Notes under the pieces: generated by a model
Databases searched by the model: none
Seen by the model: only the letters and a program-made list of their open reading frames with translations
What the model was told of the DNA's origin: nothing
Shown here: positions 26,462 through 32,672 of the stretch, in pieces
Numbering within the stretch: the stretch's first letter is position 1
Layout: each line of letters starts with the position of its first letter
Translations under genes and position numbers: made by a program
DNA from: Bacteroides sp. SM23_62_1
Lineage (GTDB): Bacteria; Bacteroidota; Bacteroidia; Bacteroidales; SM23-62
Direction of reading: 5' to 3'
Length of the DNA stretch: 32,672 nt
NCBI GenBank assembly: GCA_001304505.1
Contig: LJUQ01000024.1
Span: forward strand, 1 to 32,672

Positions 26462-26497
26462 CCTGAATCCTTGAGTCCTCTAACCCTTGACCCCTTA
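26462..26497 (+). repeat. Right arm of octamer repeats flanking the four-helix-bundle pseudogene
   Basis: On the minus strand the arm reads as 8-bp units GGGGTCAA, GGGTTAGA, GGACTCAA and GGATTCAG, with CAAG-type phase. It begins about 3 bp after the Rieske stop codon. It is inverted relative to the left arm and shares an exact 11-bp block (26464-26474) with it. Confidence 0.75.
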
Positions 26498-26499
26498 AT

Positions 26500-26946
26500 T
26501 TAATTTGTCGCCAGAATATAATCTGAATCAACTGCTTCATCAAGATCCACGACAAGCTGCCCATCATAATCTTTATATAAACGATACCATGTAAGATCCT
26601 TGAAGGCTGCACCTGAGATTACTTCCCCTTTCTCATTGAAACAGGATCCATGGCATGGACATTGAAATCCATTGTCAGATTTTTCGATCACGCATCCAAG
26701 ATGTGTACAAATTGCAGATACAACTCTTAGACCCCCATGATCCCGGTATACAAATAATTTATGTTCAGACACATATGTAAAATCATTCAATGGGAACGAT
26801 GTTGGTCTGCCAATCTTAATTCTTTTATCTTTACGATAACCAGCCGGGAGAACCTGCCTGAATAAACTGATGAATGCCAGGAATCCTGCAACAGATGCAA
26901 GTATAAGGGATAAATGCCTGAGGAATGTTCTTCTCCTGTTTACCAT
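26500..26946 (-). CDS. Rieske [2Fe-2S] protein of the bc complex
   Basis: The protein has 148 residues from ATG 26946 (a TTG six bases upstream is less likely). The N-terminus VNRRRTFLRHLSLILASVAGFLAFISL has an RRxFLR twin-arginine-like motif and one membrane helix, as expected for a Tat-exported Rieske subunit. The cluster motifs are complete: CTHLGC and CPCHGSCF, supplying two Cys and two His ligands plus the disulfide pair. The rest (ISGAAFKDLTWYRLYKDYDG) fits the beta fold. It heads the minus-strand operon Rieske, (pseudogene), cytochrome b, octaheme c. The pseudogene insert increases the distance to cytochrome b to 508 bp. Confidence 0.96.
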   Translation of the reverse strand: MVNRRRTFLRHLSLILASVAGFLAFISLFRQVLPAGYRKDKRIKIGRPTSFPLNDFTYVSEHKLFVYRDHGGLRVVSAICTHLGCVIEKSDNGFQCPCHGSCFNEKGEVISGAAFKDLTWYRLYKDYDGQLVVDLDEAVDSDYILATN

Positions 26947-26992
26947 GGGCAAATATCATTTATTATGGGATTAAATTTATAAAGTTCCCTCA

Positions 26993-27000
26993 TAAATTTG
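26993..27000 (+). promoter_or_regulatory. Possible -7 element for the octaheme-TPR gene
   Basis: TAAATTTG matches TAnnTTTG in the 118-bp gap between the divergent Rieske and octaheme-TPR genes. It would put transcription start about 58 bp before the ATG. No clear TTTG lies 19-21 bp upstream, so support is limited. Confidence 0.35.
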
Positions 27001-27064
27001 AAGATCATTATCCTTTTTCCTGCTTATTTTTATACATTTAATACTTCACTGAGAATAGATCTTA

Positions 27065-29419
27065 ATGGAAATGCCTGACAGATACCGTATAATCATAATG
27101 GGATCATTAATGCTTTTAATGGTATCCCTTATTATCACCTGCAGTCAATCGGGGAGCAGGAGAATGCCCTCAGGAAAGGATATTAAAGAAAACAATGGCG
27201 GATTATCCTCTCAGTATACTGGAAGAGGAAGCTGCAGAGAATGCCACCAGAAGCAATATGAGCTTTTCCTTGGATCGGATCATGATATGGCGATGGATGT
27301 TGCGACAGATTCAACTGTGCTGGGCAGTTTTAACAATGTGATTTTTAATCAGGGAGGGATAACTTCAAGGTTTTTCAGGAAAGAAGATAAATTCATGGTT
27401 AACACTGAAGGCCCTGATGGCAAGCTGCATGATTATGTGGTCAAATATGTTTTTGGCATCCGGCCACTCCAACAATATCTTGTTGAATTCCCCGGAGGCT
27501 GTTACCAGATGCTTCCGTTTTGCTGGGATACACGTCCTGAGGATAGGGGTGGACAGAAATGGTTTCATATTTATAACCAGGAACGTATTCCTCCTGATGA
27601 TATACTTTTCTGGACCAGAGTCACTCAGAACTGGAATTATATGTGTTCTGAATGCCATTCAACAAACATCAAAAAACAATTTGACTACTATTCAAACACC
27701 TACAACACCACCTGGAATGAAATGGATGTTTCCTGTGAAGCCTGTCATGGTCCTGGCTTAATCCACATTGAATGGGCACGAAATATTGAAGAAGGTGGCA
27801 CACCCGATGCTCTTCCAAACATGGGGCTGGTTATCAGGTTAAAAGATACGGACAATGCAACCTGGGTATTTGATATGGAAACCGGTACTGCAACACGTTC
27901 TGTACCAAAGACCTCAGATATCCTGGTTCAAATGTGTGCACGTTGTCACTCCCGGCGCTCAGTGGCAACAGAAAACTATACCTGGGGAAATCACCTTCTG
28001 GAAACCCACTGGCCTTCCCTGCTCGAAGAAGGTCTGTATTTTCCTGACGGGCAGATTTTAGAGGAGGTTTATGTGTATGCTTCTTTTCTGCAAAGCAAGA
28101 TGTACCATGCAGGTGTAACCTGCAAAGATTGTCATGAACCTCACAGCGGGAAAGTTTTTGTTCATGGGAATGCGCTTTGTTACCGTTGCCATCTGGCCGA
28201 AAAATATGGTAACCGGTCTCATCATTTTCATGACCCGGATCAAAACGGTTCAAGTTGTTTCGAATGCCACATGCCGGAGCGAAACTATATGGTAATCGAC
28301 CCCAGACGGGATCATAGCATACGTATCCCCAGGCCTGATCTTTCTGATAAACTTAAAACACCCAATTCATGCACAAAATGCCATAATGACAAAAGCAACC
28401 AATGGGCATCCGCATACCTAAGACAGTGGTATGGCACAGTTGAAAAAGGAAAAAAACATTATGGCGAAGTATTCTGGGCCGGACGGCTTGGATACCCTGA
28501 AGCTCTCCCGGAATTGATTAATCTCTCTTTAGACAGTACACTCGCCCCCATGATCCGTGCTACTGCGGTTTCTCTTTTTCAGAATTATAATGATCCATCT
28601 GTTTTAAGAACCCTTCATCGAACCATCAGTGACCCGGAACCCCTTATACGGTTTGCATCCCTGAATACTTTCATTATTCCGGATGAGAATATCCTGGCAG
28701 AATTTGTAATACCCCGGCTGAACGATTCTATTATGCTGATTCGTGCCCTGTCGGCAAGGCTGCTTACCAGTCTGCCTTCCCAGTACTTCACCAGAACAAC
28801 ACAACGTCTCCAGGAAAAAGCACTGGATGAATATATCAACACACAGATGATCAATGCTGATCATCCTTCAGCACATATGAATCTGGGAATAATGTATTTA
28901 AACCTGGGAAATTATGCAAAGGCTGAAGCATCCTATAAAAAAGCCATTGAAATTGAGCCGGCGATGACGACCGCTTATATTAACCTTGCCGATTTATACC
29001 GGATGCTGAACAGGGATCATGAAGGTGAACAGGTACTTCGCAGCGCCCTTGAAAGAGATCCCGGAATGGCCGCTGTGCATTATGCACTCGGATTACTTTT
29101 TGTAAGAAAGGGTAATACTGTAGAGGCTATGGAACATCTTCAGGTTGCTGCCGAACTGGAACCCGACAATGCCCGGTTTGCATATGTTTACGGAGTGGGA
29201 TTATATTCGGATGGAAAACATGAAGAAGCTATAAATTATCTCGAATCAGCCCTGAAAAAAAATTCATACGACCGGGATATCCTTTATTCACTTGCCTCTT
29301 TTAACCAGGAACAGGGGAATATAAAGATGGCAAGAGAGTACGCGGGTAAATTAGTTGAATATTATCCCCAGGACCAGGATTACCGTCAATTGATGCAATA
29401 TCTGCAAAGCTTAAAATAA
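27065..29419 (+). CDS. Exported octaheme cytochrome c with TPR domain (lipoprotein)
   Basis: The protein has 784 residues; ATG 27071 is an alternative start. A hydrophobic stretch ends at LIITC, a lipobox-like site (Cys26), so lipid anchoring is likely. Eight CxxCH motifs start at residues 57, 194, 224, 291, 353, 372, 398 and 436, in a layout like cytochrome c554/octaheme-type proteins. A helical, HEAT-like segment (about 490-590, RATAVSLFQNY, IRALSARLL) follows, then about five TPR repeats (about 599-775, e.g. AHMNLGIMYLNLGNYAKAEA). The TPRs suggest a docking surface for another protein. It is transcribed divergently from the bc operon and shares its gap, so joint use in electron transfer from quinol to a periplasmic acceptor is inferred. 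The terminal acceptor is not identified. A catalytic role, such as with nitrogen compounds, cannot be excluded. Confidence 0.9.
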   Translation: MEMPDRYRIIIMGSLMLLMVSLIITCSQSGSRRMPSGKDIKENNGGLSSQYTGRGSCRECHQKQYELFLGSDHDMAMDVATDSTVLGSFNNVIFNQGGITSRFFRKEDKFMVNTEGPDGKLHDYVVKYVFGIRPLQQYLVEFPGGCYQMLPFCWDTRPEDRGGQKWFHIYNQERIPPDDILFWTRVTQNWNYMCSECHSTNIKKQFDYYSNTYNTTWNEMDVSCEACHGPGLIHIEWARNIEEGGTPDALPNMGLVIRLKDTDNATWVFDMETGTATRSVPKTSDILVQMCARCHSRRSVATENYTWGNHLLETHWPSLLEEGLYFPDGQILEEVYVYASFLQSKMYHAGVTCKDCHEPHSGKVFVHGNALCYRCHLAEKYGNRSHHFHDPDQNGSSCFECHMPERNYMVIDPRRDHSIRIPRPDLSDKLKTPNSCTKCHNDKSNQWASAYLRQWYGTVEKGKKHYGEVFWAGRLGYPEALPELINLSLDSTLAPMIRATAVSLFQNYNDPSVLRTLHRTISDPEPLIRFASLNTFIIPDENILAEFVIPRLNDSIMLIRALSARLLTSLPSQYFTRTTQRLQEKALDEYINTQMINADHPSAHMNLGIMYLNLGNYAKAEASYKKAIEIEPAMTTAYINLADLYRMLNRDHEGEQVLRSALERDPGMAAVHYALGLLFVRKGNTVEAMEHLQVAAELEPDNARFAYVYGVGLYSDGKHEEAINYLESALKKNSYDRDILYSLASFNQEQGNIKMAREYAGKLVEYYPQDQDYRQLMQYLQSLK

Positions 29420-29491
29420 ATCGGTGCAATACCATATTAAATAGTAACGCATTGTGCTATTAAATAATGCATGTTATTGAATGTTACCTTT

Positions 29492-29528
29492 TTATAACAG
29501 GCCGCGCCGATGGTGCGGCCTGTTATAA
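29492..29528. terminator. Long near-perfect palindrome after the octaheme-TPR gene
   Basis: TTATAACAGGCCGC (29492-29505) and GCGGCCTGTTATAA (29515-29528) form a perfect 14-bp stem. The middle GCC-GAT-GGT can add three pairs (one G-T), leaving a 3-nt loop. It lies 72 bp after the stop codon. No T-tract follows on the plus strand, so it may terminate weakly or have another role. Confidence 0.5.
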
Positions 29529-29678
29529 ATCTGATTATCAATATTATCGTCTTAATAGCAAAACACGTTAAACAGTAATTAAAATCCAAGAAGATTCAGT
29601 AGATAGGGGGGAAAAAAAATTTCTCAATTTATTTCAATAAATACATGTTTTCCCCTCCTTTCAAAATAGATTTCACAT

Positions 29679-29686
29679 TATATTTG
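29679..29686 (+). promoter_or_regulatory. -7 element for the small outer-membrane-type gene
   Basis: TATATTTG matches TAnnTTTG. Upstream at about 29659 is a CTTTC in place of a clear TTTG. Transcription would start near 29693, about 50 bp before the ATG at 29745. Confidence 0.5.
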
Positions 29687-29744
29687 TCGTGTTTTTTATC
29701 TTTATAAATATTTGAAATTATTATCCACTATAAAAAGTATTAAA

Positions 29745-30188
29745 ATGAAAAAGCTGATTATTTTATTCATTTCCGGTTTGTTTGCTCTGAATGTACTTGC
29801 CCAGGATCATGGTTTTGGAATTGGAATAATCCTCGGTGAACCGACCGGAATCAGTGCTAAAAACTGGATATCCAGTAAGACTGCTGTGGATGCAGCTGTT
29901 GCATGGTCATTATATGATCCCTCTCTTCATATTCATGCCGACTTTCTTTTACATAATTTTAATCTGATCAGTGTTAGTAAAGGTCAGTTACCTGTTTATT
30001 TCGGATTAGGTGCGAGGATCAGGCTGGCAGATGAGACAAATTTCGGAGCACGCATCCCGGTGGGTATTGATTACCATTTTGAAGGTGCACCTCTGGATAT
30101 CTTTTTCGAGGTTGTTCCGATACTGAATTTTGTCCCAACCACTGCATTTGATCTGAATGCTGCAATAGGAATGAGATACTTCTTCTAA
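29745..30188 (+). CDS. Small outer-membrane beta-barrel-like protein (DUF3996-like)
   Basis: The protein has 147 residues from ATG 29745; the frame opens earlier at TTG 29712, but the ATG starts a clear signal peptide (MKKLIILFISGLFALNVLAQ). The mature part alternates short amphipathic strands, with the recognisable start GFGIGIILGEPTGISAKNW, then VDAAVAWSLYD, IHADFLLHNF, LPVYFGLGARIRL and FFEVVPILNFVPTTAFDLNAAIGMRYFF. The final aromatic residue is the usual end of an outer-membrane barrel. The pattern resembles the DUF3996 family; ligand and role unknown. It probably has its own promoter (TATATTTG). Confidence 0.75.
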   Translation: MKKLIILFISGLFALNVLAQDHGFGIGIILGEPTGISAKNWISSKTAVDAAVAWSLYDPSLHIHADFLLHNFNLISVSKGQLPVYFGLGARIRLADETNFGARIPVGIDYHFEGAPLDIFFEVVPILNFVPTTAFDLNAAIGMRYFF

Positions 30189-30288
30189 ACAGAGTTTGAG
30201 ATTAATCAGGGACTTTCATTATCAGTGTTGTAGACATTGATCCAAATACAGCATCTTGTATTTCAGTATTATATTATAGATATTGCAC

Positions 30289-31455
30289 ATGGAAGAACAG
30301 ACCCGCAGTGTTCTTAAAAATCCTAATCTTCACATTATTTTTCTTGTTACCCTGCTTGCTGTAATGGGAGTATCCAGTATTGCCCCGGCACTCCCCTTAA
30401 TGGTCAGAGAGCTGAATACTACCCCGGGGCAGATAGGCCTTCTGATAACAGTTTTTACTTTGCCCGGGATGATTCTAACTCCCATTACAGGTATCCTGGC
30501 TGACCGGTATGGAAGAAAAACCATCCTTGCACCATCTCTTGTCTTATTCGGGTTAGCAGGCTTTCTATGTACCTTCACCAGAAGTTTTGAGTTGTTGCTT
30601 GTGCTCCGTTTTTTTCAGGGCCTGGGAGCTGCTTCACTTGGATCAATGAACATAACACTGATCGGTGATATTTTTTCAGGGAACCGGCGTGCAGCTGCGA
30701 TGGGTTATAACTCCAGCGTCCTCAGTGTTGGAACAGCTTCATATCCGGCTATTGGCGGTGCTTTGGCTATGGCAGGGTGGTACTATCCATTCCTATTACC
30801 TGTACTGGCTATACCAGTCGGATTGCTGGTGCTGTTCCGGCTGAAAAATCCGGAGCCTGAAGCTCCGGCGTCAATGAAACAATATCTTCTGAACACATGG
30901 AAAACCATTAATAAACCAAAAGTGTGGGGCCTTTTTGTAATTAACGTCCTGATATTCTTTGTCATTTATGGAACAATCCTGACTTATTTCCCTATTCATC
31001 TTGAAAATGAATTTAATCTAACATCCCTGTTTATTGGTCTCGTGATTTCATCCATGTCCGTGACAACTGCTATCGCATCCTCCCTTACCGGATACCTTAC
31101 CCGACGTTTTTCTCCGCGTAACCTTCTGCTTGTCAGTTATAGTATTTATGTCATATCCATGTCGATGATACCTTTCGCCAATCATATTGTGTTCTTTATC
31201 CTTGCATCATTACTGGCAGGTTTTTCACATGGTATCAGCATGCCGAATGTCCAGACTCTTCTGGTGGGCATGGCCCCGCTTACCGAACGTGCAGCTTTTA
31301 TGTCGCTAAATAGTATGATACTCAGAACCGGTCAGACATTCGGCCCACTCTTCATGGGATTCTGGTACAGTCTTGCCGGAACAGATGCAACTTTTTTTGC
31401 TGCAGCAGGTATTGCAGTTGTAATGTTTTTAATCACTTTTTTAGTCGTGAAATAA
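30289..31455 (+). CDS. MFS transporter (drug/metabolite efflux type)
   Basis: The protein has 388 residues from ATG 30289; a TTG at 30283 is less likely. Twelve predicted membrane helices. The MFS motif A, GILADRYGRKTIL, sits between helices 2 and 3, and its partner in the second half is YLTRRFSPRNLLL. The first helix pair (VTLLAVMGVSSIAPALPLMV) and the GLGAASLGSMNITLIGDIF region resemble the DHA1/Bcr-type antiporters, so drug or metabolite efflux is possible. Substrate cannot be read from the sequence. It follows the barrel-type gene by 100 bp and may share its transcript. Confidence 0.92.
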   Translation: MEEQTRSVLKNPNLHIIFLVTLLAVMGVSSIAPALPLMVRELNTTPGQIGLLITVFTLPGMILTPITGILADRYGRKTILAPSLVLFGLAGFLCTFTRSFELLLVLRFFQGLGAASLGSMNITLIGDIFSGNRRAAAMGYNSSVLSVGTASYPAIGGALAMAGWYYPFLLPVLAIPVGLLVLFRLKNPEPEAPASMKQYLLNTWKTINKPKVWGLFVINVLIFFVIYGTILTYFPIHLENEFNLTSLFIGLVISSMSVTTAIASSLTGYLTRRFSPRNLLLVSYSIYVISMSMIPFANHIVFFILASLLAGFSHGISMPNVQTLLVGMAPLTERAAFMSLNSMILRTGQTFGPLFMGFWYSLAGTDATFFAAAGIAVVMFLITFLVVK

Positions 31456-31498
31456 TCATCTGCAAAGTATGCCTCTCTGAATATTTGAATAAATCACT

Positions 31499-31514
31499 TT
31501 ATATAATTATATAA
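31499..31514. other. 16-bp AT palindrome downstream of the MFS gene
   Basis: TTATATAATTATATAA is a perfect palindrome 44 bp after the MFS stop codon. It may be chance in AT-rich DNA; a regulator site is possible but not shown. Confidence 0.3.
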
Positions 31515-31596
31515 GGCTTGAATTATTTTCTCTTAATGAAAATCATTAAATATTGAATGATAATTATCTGTTTTTTCTAAATCTTCTTTATACTCC

Positions 31597-31604
31597 TAAA
31601 TTTG
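31597..31604 (+). promoter_or_regulatory. Possible -7 element for the M28 peptidase gene
   Basis: TAAATTTG matches TAnnTTTG and would place the start of transcription about 68 bp before the ATG at 31679. No TTTG is present at the expected upstream distance. Confidence 0.35.
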
Positions 31605-31678
31605 ATGTTCCACACATGATGATTATTTATTACATTTAAAAATAATTTTCCTGTTGCCAACAGCTTAAATTATTTTAA

Positions 31679-32672
31679 ATGAAATCCGGAAGATCATTAC
31701 CGCACATTTTAATGTTTATTTATTTCTTCATTGCAGGAAGTCAAAGTTTGACTGCTCAGAAGATCGGAATACAATCCATTACGATTTCAGACCTTGAATC
31801 ACATCTCTGGTTCCTTGCTTCAGATGAGTTACAGGGAAGAGCAACCGGTGAGATTGGCCATGAGATTGCAGCCAGATACCTTGCCTCACAGGCACAAAAA
31901 ATCGGATTGAAAGCTGCCGATAATTACAATGATTTCTTCCAGACATATATCATTGAAGAGAATTCATATGATCTGGAAAACAGTAAGATAACAATTGAAT
32001 CACCCGGAGCAGAGCCTGTTGTCATGGATGATGATTTTTATCTGATCATCCCCGAAGCTTCTGAAGATCTGAATATTTCAGGCGATATTGTATTCTGTGG
32101 CTATGGAATTAATTCGGAAAAATTCAACTATAATGATTTCAGTGAAGTGGATGTCCAGGATAAGATTATTCTTATCATGAATCGTGGCCCCATGGACGAT
32201 GATGGCATTACTCCCAAATTTGATGACTATAACTGGAATGACATGCAAAACTTTAATAATAAATTCTTTTATATCCATTCACTTCACCCTAAGGCAATAC
32301 TGATGGTCCTTGATCCAAAGTCAGGATTCAAAAGTCTGGAAGATATCAATCCTGCTCTGCCAAAATATCTTTCTTCCTCAAAAAAACTGAAGGATTCAGA
32401 AAATAATTTAACAGGCTTTTTTCAGGATGCAACAAGGCTTTTTCTAATTCACCGTAATGTTGCGGATAAGCTTCTTGAAGACACTGGGATGAACCTGGAA
32501 ACATTACAGAAAAAGATTGATGATTCACTAAAACCTCATTCCTTTCCTATCAGTGGAAAAACACTGAATATCCAGCTTAAAATTAATTCTTCTGAACTAA
32601 CAGTTCCCAACGTATTTGGAATCATAGAAGGAAGTGATCCTGTAAAAAAAGATGAATATCTCCTCTATATTG
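31679..32672 (+). CDS. M28-family aminopeptidase, N-terminal part (3' end beyond window)
   Basis: The frame is open from ATG 31679 to the window end (331 residues). A signal peptide (HILMFIYFFIAGSQSLTAQ) is followed by the M28 family's N-terminal helix region, with LWFLASDELQGRATGEIGHEIAARYLASQAQKIGL as signature (the DELQGR-TG box). A PA (protease-associated) domain follows (about 110-280, FCGYGINSEKFNYNDFSEVDVQDKIIL). The last residues, TVPNVFGIIEGSDPVKKDEYLLY, are the lead-in to the catalytic zinc domain (usually followed by an H-D/E site), which is outside the window. Likely exported and used in peptide degradation. It is separated from the MFS gene by 223 bp, with a possible own promoter. 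Confidence 0.9.
   Translation, partial: MKSGRSLPHILMFIYFFIAGSQSLTAQKIGIQSITISDLESHLWFLASDELQGRATGEIGHEIAARYLASQAQKIGLKAADNYNDFFQTYIIEENSYDLENSKITIESPGAEPVVMDDDFYLIIPEASEDLNISGDIVFCGYGINSEKFNYNDFSEVDVQDKIILIMNRGPMDDDGITPKFDDYNWNDMQNFNNKFFYIHSLHPKAILMVLDPKSGFKSLEDINPALPKYLSSSKKLKDSENNLTGFFQDATRLFLIHRNVADKLLEDTGMNLETLQKKIDDSLKPHSFPISGKTLNIQLKINSSELTVPNVFGIIEGSDPVKKDEYLLYI

Larger units (their letters stand above)
29420..29744. other. Gene-free region with palindrome and promoter element
   Basis: This 325-bp region holds a strong palindrome (29492-29528), a weak inverted repeat with GGGGAAAA-type arms (29605-29615 and 29648-29659) and a TAnnTTTG element (29679-29686). No open frame of note is seen. 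Confidence 0.5.

Overview
The window looks like part of a chromosome from a Bacteroidetes (Bacteroidota, Bacteroidia-like) organism. Grounds: AT-rich DNA; almost no Shine-Dalgarno sites; a near-perfect Bacteroidetes-type promoter (TTTG, 19 bp, TAnnTTTG) before the RNA-binding protein gene; signal peptides ending in AQ/SQ; and protein architectures typical of the phylum (PKD-like repeat adhesins with VWA, Reg_prop/Y_Y_Y sensors, two-module FtsX permeases without an ATPase, stand-alone RRM proteins). No rRNA, tRNA, CRISPR array or transposase gene was found.

Layout. 1-2518 (minus): 3'-truncated secreted VWA protein with PKD-like repeats. 2519-2976: gene-free stretch with an 8-bp tandem repeat array. 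2977-8014 (plus): small exported beta-sandwich protein, an exported caspase-like protease gene broken by a frameshift, and a large two-component-type propeller sensor ending in a SpoIIE/PP2C phosphatase. 8095-10461 (minus, convergent): exported WD40 + caspase protein. 11014-11298: RRM protein with a clear promoter and terminator. 11598-17866: Cys-rich, nitronate-monooxygenase-like barrel protein followed by a 1403-residue fusion of two ATP-dependent activase modules with an HgdB-like part, a candidate low-potential ATP-driven reductase. 17956-20373: FtsX/MacB-type permease. 20452-22328: lipocalin-like exported protein and a lipoprotein with a glycosyltransferase-like fold. 22402-26946 (minus): quinol:cytochrome c oxidoreductase operon in the order Rieske, cytochrome b, octaheme cytochrome c, with a decayed four-helix-bundle (23S rRNA intervening-sequence-type) gene lodged between Rieske and cytochrome b. 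27065-29419 (plus, divergent): exported octaheme c-TPR protein. 29745-31455: small outer-membrane-type protein and an MFS transporter. 31679-end: start of an M28-type aminopeptidase.

The respiratory block is the most coherent functional unit. Quinol would be oxidised by cytochrome b/Rieske, electrons would pass to the membrane-anchored octaheme subunit, and the divergent octaheme-TPR lipoprotein could be a downstream partner. The 2977-10461 block looks like periplasmic signalling or proteolysis (two caspases, a propeller phosphatase).

The most unusual signal is a family of 8-bp phased repeats (core CAAGnnnn). It occurs as a 13-unit array at 2678-2781, as five units inside the cytochrome b coding sequence (25241-25280), and as short arms in inverted orientation on both sides of the four-helix-bundle pseudogene (26001-26027 and 26462-26497). 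This suggests a small mobile or expanding element that inserted into, and was tolerated by, an essential-looking respiratory operon.
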